64,000 nt of DNA from Mytilus edulis. Its lineage: Eukaryota; Mollusca; Bivalvia; Mytilida; Mytilidae. Below the pieces are notes generated by a model. It was given only the letters and a program-made list of their open reading frames with translations. It ran no database searches and had not been told where the DNA came from. The stretch is taken from positions 72,405,960 to 72,469,959 of the forward strand of contig NC_092345.1 of NCBI RefSeq assembly GCF_963676685.1, written 5' to 3'. The position numbers were made by a program, and so were the translations under genes. Shown here one piece after another: positions 38,853 to 50,500 of this stretch (the stretch's first letter is position 1; each line of letters opens with the position of its first letter).

Positions 38853-41594
38853 AATTACACCGAATGTTAATGTTCAAAAACGCATTGATGATCGTGACGT
38901 TACAAGCGTTCAGTTGGATAGATAATTGTTTGGCAAATACCACGGCAGAGAGGGTAAAAAAGGCATATCCTTTTTGCATATACCCCGGCGGCGTTAAAAA
39001 TGAACGATATTCATTTCATAACAGTAAATTGGTGAAAAATACACTGGTTATCATCCGATCAAAACCCAGGATTCTTACATAAGGTGTAATTATTATCATT
39101 GATAATATTCAGTAACTAAATTACCAAATTTATTTGTAATTCTTACATAAGGGGGTTGTCTGTTTGGACAGCTTGTAATGCGAAAGAGAAAAAATAACTG
39201 GACAAAAGTTGTGAGATCTTTTTCAGAATACAATTTTCAATTTAGATATATTAATTGGAGCATTATAGCTAGATAACGTGTATAAAATACTACCGTTACA
39301 TGAAGTCGTGACAACTAAATAAAAGGGAGGGACATTTTTCAATTCATATCACGCAAAAAAAAAGCAACTCTTCAATTTTTGATTTAACAATATCTCGGTA
39401 CCAATATCTAATTACTGTATAAATATCTGAAATTTTGGAAACCATATTAACACATGTACATGCTTTATTTGTTACGGTATTTTGACATCCCTCACCTTGG
39501 AAATTGAAACCCCTTTTTTCTACTGTGAGATTTGCTGATAACTTTAGCATTTAAACGTCTACAAGATGTTCCACATTAATGAATAATAGGTGAATTTATT
39601 ATGATAAATAAAATAAAAACTCTTTTCTCAGTCACTGTATTTTTACTTCTCTACCATGGAAAATGAACCCAAATACAAACAGTGTCGTAATTTGGATTTG
39701 TTTAAATAGCTAAAAAAGCCACAGTGCTCCAGTATTATCCTTGAGAAAGTACATATGTTTTCCTTTGATACACTACCATTGACCAATTAACCCCCTACCG
39801 AATGCTATTTGTGTTCTGATATTTCAAATCGAGCAACAATGATACAAGCTCGCGGGTACAAAAATTCAGCAAAAATTGAAACATTTTCTTTTCATTACAC
39901 ATTTTTTATTTATTACACTATCAGTTGTTATGGTACAAAATCAACCCAAAAAATCAATTCGTTTTGGCCCCAGACGACTTTTAAAATATTTATATCATCA
40001 AAAAGCTCCAATTTATCTCCCTTTGGTGAAAAAAATCATTTTTTTTGCATTAAAATTGAAATGACTTTTTTTTAACTCATAGGCGACCTATATTTTTTAT
40101 TAGTTTTTTCAAATAAACTGTACTTTAACTAAACTATAGTCAAATTTAGGCGATTTCTGTAATTAAGTTCTTTATATATTTTGATATTACATTTTATTCT
40201 CCTATTAGGTCAACAGGAAAAAAGTACCTTAACCAAAATGCATGCTTCTTTCGAAGGCAGATTGTGATCTCAATTGAACGGTGACCCCATATTTTTATAA
40301 GTATAGGATAAAGTTTATTTATAGAAAAAAAAAGTGAAATCCTATAATATTTAAAAAGAAAAATGATTTAGACCCGCGAGCCCCCTTAATGAATAATTTA
40401 AGCTGCAGAATGAGCCTCTGACGTTGAAATTTGAACTACCGGAATGCCATAATTTCAGCTTAAACAGGTTGTTCAAGCCGCAATGCCCCATCGTAAATCG
40501 GATGTCTTGGTTGGACCAGCTACCAATGACAAATTCTCCTTTGAGAATTCCAAACGAACTGATTTTTGAGATATGTGATAGTTATAAGGCTTCCATAAGG
40601 ATTTTTGACTGTTACATTTGCACGAAAAAAAATCAGAGGTAAAATGTTAGAATTTCAATAGCACAAAATAACGTATGATATGTTTCAATTATCTACAATA
40701 AAAAATCGATCTTCCCTCGAAAAAGTGCGGTGATAGAAAAATAGGCTGAAAATTTTTACAACACATTGATTTGCCGTGGTCTTTTAACCAGCTATTTTTA
40801 AAAATCTCCTGATTGTATATAAGGCAATATTTAGGGGGAGAATATATATACATGTACCATATTTTTGAAAAATCATAACAAAATTTAAGACTACATGCAA
40901 ACGATTTAGTAAAAAAAAAAAACATTTCCTCATTGTCCATTAAAAGAAAGAAAAATCTATGAATACATTTAAACAGTGTGAAACCATCTCAAAACAAATA
41001 AACTAGGTACCTTTATAAAAACTGATCAAGTCAGGTTAATATCTTAATCAGCCTTCATTTCAGGATTTATGTTGTTGTGTGTCATAACATATATTTTGCG
41101 ATTTGTATGTGTTACAAAATATGTATTTAACCCGTCCCCTACCAATGCATGGACAATTCTTTGTCTGGTTATAATGTTCACATCTTTGATAGATTTAACA
41201 ACACCTGGGGTCAGTTTTTCATATATTTCTTAAGTATATTTATGCTCAAAGACAAGAAGAAAAACGTTCAATTTCTAACTGAATTTATTTGATAAGAAAG
41301 CATTTGATTAAGAACAACTCAGTATAAAATTATACAAAAAGACTCCCACATCTTCTCTCTTATGTAATAGATAAATTTGATAAACATGGATGATGCATGT
41401 GTAATCGTCTATTTACCAAAATCTGTCAGTTTGTAAGGATCGTACACAAGAAACAAATTTCAATTAAAGACGTTCTGGAAATGGATCCCTTTTTTTCTAA
41501 CTATCTCTTTTTTTTGGTAAAGAAAAAGTTTAATTATTGCACAATATTTTCTTACAAAAATATTCATAAACTATATTAAAATAATGAAAAAAAA
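38853..41594. other. No gene recognised
   Basis: AT-rich. The short frames present lack recognisable domains. 41050-41260 resembles 43505-43595 and 43915-44030 (ttatgttgttgtgtgtcata, and the ggttataatgttcacat with acaacacctg strings), so it is a third partial copy of the upstream part of the block A/B unit. Confidence 0.5.
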
Positions 41595-42760
41595 TGCCAT
41601 TATTTGTTGCATATAAGAAATAAGTGATGTCTTCTAAGATAATGTCAACAGTGTGATGATATTGACTTCTGTAGGAAGAATTTTGTGACGCACGCTGAAC
41701 ATGTGCGTATATATTTTATAACAAATAAAATATTTAGCATGGAACATTCATTTGTGTGGGTGGAAAGAAATATCGAAAACAACATTCATTGCTTTTTTTA
41801 CTGAAAGAAATTTGTTTTCGAAGAACAGTTTTACAAGATATTGCACACAATCAACAACATTAATATAGACGAAGCAGTATTCAATCTTTATCCATATAAA
41901 AGAATAATCATAGCTAGCAAGGCTCGGATTTTTCAGTAAATGTACGGATATAAATAGTTAACTGTCATGACTGTACCAGAGATATGTATTGCATGAAACA
42001 GACTGAATATTACAAGACACCATGGAAATATTGGTGCCAACGTTCAATATTTTTCCAAATAGAATGAAGATACGAAAAATATTGAAAAACATTGATTAGA
42101 AGAATGCTAATGTGCTTAACGAGTCCTTGTTCTATGTATATTTAAAGTCTCTCAGAAAATCAATACTTCATTACGTATTCTACCGATCATTCACGATTGG
42201 TGAATTCACACGACAGAAAACTGAATCGTGAAGCAGCCATTGTTGTTTTCATATGAAAAGGTCTGTACACTGAACGAAATTTACGGTAAATTTACGACTA
42301 AGAGCCAAATGAGAAGGTTTTGAGCTAGAGTAAGTACAATTTATGTACAACACATAAAGGAAATAAAAAATGACAAAAGAACCATTTTATCATCAGATTT
42401 TAACGTTTGATTAAGAATAGTTTTCTTCTTTTGCATTTACAGTTCACTTTTATATTATTAAAATTCAATGGCACACACCCTTTGCCATCATTTGTTGCAT
42501 ATGAAAAATAAGTGATGTCTTCTAAGATAATGTCAACAGTGTGATGATATTGACTTCTGTAGGATGAATTTTGTGACGCACGCTGAACATGTGCGTATAT
42601 ATTTTATAACAAATAAAATATTTAGCATGGAACATTCATTTGTGTGGGTGAAAAGATATATAGAAAACAATACTCATTGCTATTTTCACTGATAGAAATT
42701 TGTTTCCTAGGAACAGATTTTGCAGGATATTGTACACCATCAACAACACGAATAAACTGA
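41595..42760 (+). repeat. Direct duplication of about 280 bp, offset 889 bp
   Basis: 41595-41890 and 42484-42760 share gtgatgtcttctaagataat, gcacgctgaacatgtgcg and the gcatggaacattcatttgtg string nearly base for base, then diverge. A 79-codon minus-strand frame in the second copy is not kept in the first, so it is not called a gene. Confidence 0.8.
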
Positions 42761-42879
42761 TTATTTAATGCATTGTCGCTTACATTTCTATCATTTTCGT
42801 CTATTTGGTTTGTTTCCACATTGTTGTCAATATAAGGGAATTTTATACGACTGTCATACAAGTGCGAGGGTTAGCTAGC

Positions 42880-43080
42880 AATAACAAAAGGCTTAATCCA
42901 CCATTTTCTTCATAAGAAAGTCAGGATTATGATAATTGGAATTCATTCTTTTGATGTGTTGGAGCTTTTGATTTTGCCATTTGATTAGGGACTTAAGTTT
43001 CCTCGGAGTTTCTTATTTTTGTGAGTTTACTTTCCTTTTGCATCATAATTTTCTATCACAATTTAAACATTTTTGCACTC
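42880..43080 (+). repeat. Dispersed repeat R4, best copy
   Basis: Contains ccaccattttcttcataag, gatgtgttggagcttttgat and gccatttgattagggactt, then cctcggagtttcttattttt. It is opposite in orientation to the copies at 14745, 58035 and 62735. Confidence 0.75.
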
Positions 43081-46000
43081 CAAATTATTTTTTCAATATG
43101 TGTATATAGGCCATGCAGCACATAATAGTGAAGTGAAGAAAAAAACTTGGGCTGGTAAAGGTTTGACACCACATTTATTTTAATTTTAACTGGGACATTT
43201 CAACCAGCTAACTGGGTCGATTATGTACCATTTTTTTTTAAAAACTTTATAAACAAATTGAGATTTAGTGATTACTATTTAAAGTTTAAAAAAAAGAATT
43301 ATCTAAGATCACAGACTATTTACACAGTTGTAATAATTCCTTTTTCTGCCATTTCATTCAAAAGAATAATTAATCTAATGAATTACAGAGTTATGACATA
43401 TATTTTATCAAACTATGAGAAAACTATATAAGCACAAACAAATAAATAAGTAACACTTTAACCATATAAACACCTTCTCGAAACAAATCTGATCAAGCCA
43501 GATTGATATTTACATCAGTTTTGATTATATTTATGTTGTTGTGTGTCATAACATATATTTTGTGATTTGTATATGTTACAAAATATGTATTTTCCTTGTA
43601 TGATCATAAATATTTGAAAGGAATTGGTATTTATAACCTTTTACATATGTGTGAGATTCAAGTATTATATGCGATGCTTGATATTACTCCAATTGCTTAA
43701 TAAAACATTTGAAATTGAAAACAAATGTTAGAAAAGGTATCAATAGTATTGGACCCCATACTCTGGGGAACCTTCTCGATAAATTGCATTTAGACAATTT
43801 CATCTAGTGATCCATTTAAATTGAATTAAACATGTATTTGGGTTCAACATTTGATTAAATGAAATCATAAACTGGAAATGAAATAAAACGACCTTTTCAT
43901 ATCTATGATACTTATTTTTATATACCCCTACCATGGACAACTTATTATTTTGTTATAATGTTCACATTTTAAAAAAGATGTTACAACACCTGAAGTTAGT
44001 TTTTCAAACATTGTTTTGATTTTGTGATTACATTACAACTGAAGCAAGGATTGCATGTTGGTTTAAGAGAGATACTTTGCCTGAAATTGACATTTACAAT
44101 ATTTATTTAAATGACTCGGTTACATTTGAAGAACACGATACTCTCCCAACATGGAATAGTGGGTTAACATCTTTATTTTGACCAGACGTGGCTGCACATT
44201 TATTTATCCGGGTCATCTCGTAGCGTGGGTCGTATCATCGGATTTTAGGTTGACAATAGTCCTGCATATGTATACGCGAGTCAACTGTTTTATGTAACAT
44301 TTTTTTTTTTAATTTTAATTATTAACAATTCAGTTATTTTCAGAATCAGGAATAAAACTGGAAGATTTCTGTAACGCGCATGCCTTCAGTTTTTCATTGA
44401 AGACAAGCACGTGATTATATACTACATGCAACTTGATCAACACAGACAACAGTCATGGTTTGTATTTGATTTGTCAATTTAGATTATAAGAACATTTTCG
44501 CAAAGCCTTGGTTATTTGATTTTTAAAAGCAGATCCATTGGAGGTTGCACATTCAAACATTGATAATCTCTTATACATAATTTACACTGTTGCTCTTGCG
44601 TATGTAGTGTTTATTCGTCAACTTATTCATTCGATCTAATACTATTAGATTGAGAATAACGTACATTTTTGCTTACTTGGAGGTATATTAAGAAAACATA
44701 CATCACAAACTAACGGACTTCGCGCCTTTTTTTTTACATTAAAATCGCCATTTTGAAGAATTAATGCCGCCATTGGCTTTTCAAATTTAAGCAGTACTTC
44801 CTGTCATGTGATCAAATTAAGCATTGTTATCATACCTTTCACCAAAACAAAACTATTACCCTTGCTTCTGTAAAATAAAATTATTTTGGGGGGAATCAGA
44901 CTGAGTTCTATGAATACATGATATTGTCAGAAATGATTTTCTTTAGCAATAATCAGGAAGGGATATGTAAAACTCCTATAACACTTAAGTGTTATACCAG
45001 TTAATCGTAGAATAAGAAATGAAATATTTCGGCAAACTTTGATTGCATGAACATGAATTACAGGTGCTCTAGTATTCATGCACAATGCTTAATCATTCTT
45101 TTATGCCCAAGCAATTATATGTAAAAGTTAGAAGAATAAATAGTTATACCGTCTCTCTGATTTCTCTCATTTTTAGCCAAAAATAAACAAAAGTAAATCA
45201 TGCGGTCTTAAAATCCTTACCTCATTTGAAATGTGTATTATCTTAACAAATATGCATGAGACTCTCTCATAAACTATTGATTAGTACACAGATTAAAATT
45301 ATGGTTAAAATGTGTTGCCTGTTGTCACTTGTATATTATTGTCAGTTCTATTGGACGCAAACTCGGCGTTTAACATATTCTGTGACGTTTTAAGTTTAAA
45401 GGTGGACATTTAAATATAGATAATTCACCCTATTTCTAAATATAATAAGCAAATGTAAACAAGTTGATTAAAAAATAAATGCAGTAATTCTTGTTATTTG
45501 AGTTAATACATTGTTATTATACCCCTAAATTAAAACTTTACTTCTTTCAAACGATAATTTTGGGTGAACCATATCATCTGTGCATACAATGTACCTATAT
45601 GTTGTTGTCGTTAATAGCTTTTTTGGTTAAGAAATAATCAGGAAAGCATGCAACAGTTTGACTATTCTTTAAAAAAAAAAATTGTAATGTTGTAAATTAT
45701 TTAATAAATTAAGAAATAAAACAATTTTGTATGAACATCGTAAATAAGAAAATATCATGCAATATTTGAGGCCATAACAATTAACATTCTTTGAATTTTA
45801 AATTTTTAAGTATTCAAACATTTTGATAAATTAGTGTTGCATTTCATAGCAATAATGTCCGAATTTAAAATACTCCTGGTTATCCGATCTCATATTTATA
45901 GCACTGAAAATAAAAAAAATACATCAAACTGTAAAGCATCCTTACCTTATTTGAAAATTTGTTATACCTTCCCAAATATGTGAATTTTTCAACAATAAAG

Positions 46001-46722
46001 AATTAGTTCATAGATTAAGATAGTTTGCATGTTTACACATGCTTATAATTGTCAGTCCTATTGGTTGCACACTCTACGTTTAACATATTCTGTGACGTTT
46101 AAGGTTTAAAGGTAAACATCCAAATATAAATATATATATTCTATTCGATATCTAAATATAGTAAACAATTGGATCTTTAAATCGTTACGAAAAAATGTGG
46201 ATTTCAATTGTTGATTTTATACGCAATATATATTACTCTATCCCGCCGATTCTTTTAATAGAATATATTTGTACTCGTTATTTTTGTTCAATGATCATAC
46301 CATTGTTTTAATTTTTTTTTTGTCACAAATTATTGCTGTTAATGCTCATGTTGATGTAAAATGTTGATCTGAACGGATTCCAGGAAGAAGACTTGAAGAT
46401 CGTTTTTGGAAAAACTTGCATCTGTGCTTTAGATGATAACGCTATCCAATGTATGTATATTAACATTATATCAAAGCTTAACAATAAACGTTATGTGTAA
46501 TTACGTAAAACGAATGATACCGATGTCAATGCATATACCATGTACAATGTATACACTTGATTTTGAATGAACACCTACTCTCAAGACAAAAGGCTTGAAA
46601 TTGTAAAATCATAAAATGCTTGTGATCATATTATTGAAATGAACGTTAATTTGGTAGGGTGCAGTGACTGCAATTTTTAATTGTTTTCCTTGTATCTGCG
46701 TTGTTTTTCGCAACTATTCTGG

Positions 46723-46770
46723 TATTATATAAATAAGAGATTAGGGGAAGGGGTTCTTTGTTTTCATTCT
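46723..46770 (+). promoter_or_regulatory. Candidate TATA promoter of the block B peptide gene
   Basis: tattatataaataag (46723-46737) is a good TATA box. About 30 bp downstream tttcattctag fits an initiator. The downstream atcagcattc and tactgaaactgc strings are conserved in block A, where they would form the 5' UTR. Confidence 0.45.
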
Positions 46771-47029
46771 AGTTTTGAATCAGCATTCCAAAATTGCTCA
46801 TACTGAAACTGCTTACGAAGCGGATAACAAAATGAATTTTACGACAATTCCCTATAACATACACTTGACTGAGACTGAAGGCTAGGAAGTCAATCTGGTT
46901 TAAAAAGTTTGTTTTGAATATGAAAATACAAATAAGAAAAAATCAACATCTCATGAGGCAAAACAAATGAACCATAGTTTACAAAGTCGATTTTGTCAGA
47001 AAGGTTAGATTATCATTATAGGAGTCAAC

Positions 47030-47072
47030 ATGGCCGTTTCGTTTTATTTTTTACTTCATGAGATGCCCTCAT
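47030..47072 (+). CDS. Candidate first coding exon of the block B peptide gene
   Basis: An acceptor (catta tag at 47021) precedes gagtcaacATG, and a consensus donor gtaagt follows at 47073. The 14 codons begin MAVSFYFLL, a short hydrophobic start. The exon ends in phase 1, exactly what the terminal exon at 53345 needs. The equivalent place in block A lacks both the ATG context and the donor. The hydrophobic stretch is short for a signal peptide, so this is tentative. Confidence 0.35.
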
Positions 47073-47203
47073 GTAAGTTTTCAACATGATGTGTAGGTTT
47101 TGAGTGGTTAAATCAATTATTATAATTTAACGAAACTTGAACATTGCTAAACTACTCTAGCCTCTAATCTTTACTACAATTCAAACAGGTAATTAGTGAA
47201 TAT

Positions 47204-47370
47204 TGTGGGGACGATATCATATAATATAACTCTGATAAAATACACAACAGCTTTGTAGTTTGACGTTTACTAGTTACTAAGAAAAAGATAAGGTGACGTC
47301 GCCGTTGTGACGTCGACCTTGGTTACAATGTTTCTTCCGAGACGTTGCCGGTCCCGCGGTCTTCTCGACA
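47204..47370 (-). repeat. 3' LTR of the BEL element (element orientation)
   Basis: 167 bp, tgtggggacgatatc to cttctcgaca on the plus strand. It is identical by eye to 53105-53271. Confidence 0.95.
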
Positions 47371-47579
47371 TTCTCGGGGCCTCAAAAAATTACTTTACGT
47401 AGAAAAGAAAATTGAAATACAATATATAAATAACATTAAATTAAGATTAAAGTCTTTGAAAATAAAAAATTCACAGTTCTTTCACAGTTGAACTAACGTA
47501 GTTCATAAAACAAATCGCATAACATTAACAGTTCATAATCATGACGCAACGCATTTTTAAACAAATATGCTAGATCACT
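47371..47579 (-). other. 3' untranslated region of the BEL element
   Basis: About 210 nt between the stop codon and the 3' LTR. The tract just before the LTR on the element strand reads ttttttgaggccccgagaa, an imperfect purine tract that is the only candidate plus-strand primer. Confidence 0.55.
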
Positions 47580-50500
47580 TTACTTCGAAAGTCCATAAAA
47601 TGTTTTAATGTTCTCTTTCGCACGTTTAGATGCTTCTCTGGTGGATAATTGTCGTTCTGTAATATCGTCTTTCTTCGTCGGATGTGTTGTTTTTTGTTCC
47701 GTGTCCGTGTTTTCACTCTCTATATGGATTTCGAGCGGATATAACTTTACAATTGGTCTATTTGTAATTCCGTTCTTAGTTCTTACAACTGCTGAACGAA
47801 CGTGTCCGTCATTTCCTTTAACTAAATCCTCAACAATTGCGGTTTTCCATCCAATTCTAGGTTTTTCATCGTGAATTTGTACTAAGTCTCCAATTTCAAT
47901 CCTTCTTTTATTATTCCCGGTTTTTTGGTGAAATTCTCTGAGGGAAGTCAGGTACTCTGATTTCCATCGATTCCAAAATTGTTGAATTATTAATGATTGT
48001 CTCTTTGCACGTTTATCTAAATTCGTAATGTTCGTGTCATAGTTTTCAATATCAATATCTTCTCCACGAGGATATGGCAGTGTATTAATGCGTCGTCCGT
48101 ATAAAAGATGAGCTGGAGTAAGAGGTTCCGAATCCACTAAATCTGAAGAAATGTAAGTTAAGGGTCTATCATTGAGAATAGATTCAATCTCCGTTGTTAC
48201 TGTTTGAAGTGTTTCTAAATCAATTAGCGATTTTCCAAGTACCTTTCGTATGCTAGTTTTTGTTAAACCAATGAGGCGTTCCCACCAGCCTCCAAACCAT
48301 GGTGCGCGTTTCGGTATAAATCGCCGTTCAATTCCTTGTAATGAAAATGCTTCCTGTAATTTCTCAGATTTACATAGTCGTGTTATTTCATCTGAAGCAG
48401 AAACAAAAGTAGATGCATTGTCTGATAGAATCAATCGTGGTAAAGATTTTCTGCTAACAAAACGCCTAAACGCTTGTAAAAACGTGTCCACTGTTAAGTT
48501 TGTTACTACTTCCAAATGTATTGCTCTAGTTGAAGCGCACGTAAATAAGCAAATGTATGCTTTAACTAACGACTTGTCTATTTGTCTTACATGGAGTGCT
48601 CCTGTAAAATCTATTCCTGTAGCCGTAAACGGTGGCGCTTCTTGTAGTCTTATTTTCGGCAAAGGAGGCGGGTCGGGTGCTGAATATGGCTTTCCTATTA
48701 TTTTACGGCATGTAACACATCTTCTCAGCATTTTTCTAACAACTTGTCGAATTGCAGGTATCCAAAATGTCTGTCTTATGTGAGTTATTGTCATATTACA
48801 GCCTGAATGTAAAACTTGCCTATGCGCGTCCATTATGATGAGTTCAGACAATGCGTGATTTGAAGGTAGTATATACGGGAATTTTGCGAATTCCGATATT
48901 GGTGCGTTGTGTATTCGTCCTTGACATCTCATAAGATTGTTGTCGTCTAAGAATAAACGTAGTTGTCTTATTCTAGGCAAATTTGTTGTAGTTTTCGATT
49001 TCAGCGCCTTATATTCTTCTGAAAAACTCGTCTCCTGACAGTGCTTTATCCATAATTCCGCAGATTTTTGTATTTCTGGTGGTTTCAATAGTCCTGTTTG
49101 TCTTGAATTGCGTTGTTTACGACACCTACTAACGAAACGTTGCACATAAGCAGTTATACGTAACAGTCTCTTATACGATCCATATCGGTTTAAATCCATA
49201 ATAACGTGAAGTCCCGGTTGATTTTCATTTTTATCAGTTGAAATGTCTCTTGTCGCTTGACTGTTTTCCTGTTCATTGATCAAAACAGATAATGATGCGT
49301 CGCTTACAATTGTCGTATTTGGAAATTTAGAAGTGTCCGTAAGCCAATTGGGTCCTTTTTTCCATAATGTACTTTCTTTATACTTCTCGCTTGTTATACC
49401 ACGGGTTAACAAATCGGCTGGATTACAGTCAGTTGGGCAATATTTCCATATATGAGAATACGTCAAATCATTTATCTCGTTCACTCGATTTGTAATAAAA
49501 CGTTTTAACGTTTTTGTTGATTTTAACCAATGTAGGACTATCTGGCTGTCGGACCATAGAGTTATGCTTGAACATTCTAATGTGGATTTAAGGTGATTTA
49601 CTAAACGTGCCCCTATAACGGCGGCCATTAATTCAAGTTGCGGTAACGTAAGTTCTTTAAGCGGGGCTACTCTGGTCTTTGCCATCACGAGTGTGCTATC
49701 ACTTCCGTTACACAAGTATGCTACTGCACCATACGCCTTTGTACTAGCATCAACAAATACATGTAAATTATTTCCTGTTGAGTTACAACTAGTTTTAGAA
49801 AATAAGTATCTATTAAATACCTCATGTGTTACTTGTTCAACGTCTTTGGCAAGATCCATCCATGAAATACGTATGTCTTCATCAACTTTTTGGTCCCAAT
49901 CAAATCCTCTTTTCCATATGTCTTGTAAAAGTATTTTATTTCTAATTGTAACTGGACTCAATAGTCCGAGAGGGTCATAAATTCGTGACGAATGTTTCAA
50001 AATTTCACGCTTAGTTACTATTTGTGAAGAATTGAGAATTTCTCGCTTTGGGTAAAACAGTTCATCGGTTACGCTGTTCCATCGCATTCCTAAAATCTTT
50101 GTTTCTTCATCTGTATCGAGTACGTTTTCTGTTGCTGCTAATGTACGAACCTTTTCACTGTTTGAAGTCCAAGATCTCAGATTAAAACCGGCTTTGTTCA
50201 TTAATGTACGAGCTTCTTTGAAATAAACAATGGCGTCATCTTCTGTATTTAAGCTAGACAATATGTTGTCAACATACAGGTCCCTTTCTAATAATTTTCT
50301 TGTTGTATTGTTGGTTTGCTGTAAATGTTTTAATAACGTGGCATTTAGAATGAAAGGTGAACAAGTTGCTCCAAATAGTACAGCTTTAAATCTGTATTCA
50401 ATCAAATGGCTATCAGGATCTGATGGATTGCTTAACCATAGAAAACGTGTGACATCCCTGTCGTCTTCGTGTAGTCCAACGTGTAGAAAGGCTTTTTCAA

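Larger units (their letters stand above)
43880..47203 (+). repeat. Block B, upstream part (paralogue of block A)
   Basis: Collinear with 12030-15790. It contains two copies of the regulatory-like unit (45230-45460 and 45955-46215), a TATA-like box and the first part of the peptide gene. It continues at 53272 after the BEL element. Block B lacks the R2, R3 and R4 insertions that interrupt block A. Confidence 0.8.

Noticed and set aside
39147..40385. Possible inverted-repeat element (taaggggg and ccccctta 1.2 kb apart; gctcgcgggt and its inverse)
   Set aside because: Complementary stretches are only 8-10 bp and do not extend; expected by chance over this distance.
46384..46450. Possible exon (acceptor ggattccag, 22 codons with EEDLKIVFGKTCICALDD, donor gtatgt)
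   Set aside because: Entry phase does not match the other exons, it lies upstream of the likely promoter, and no counterpart exists in block A.
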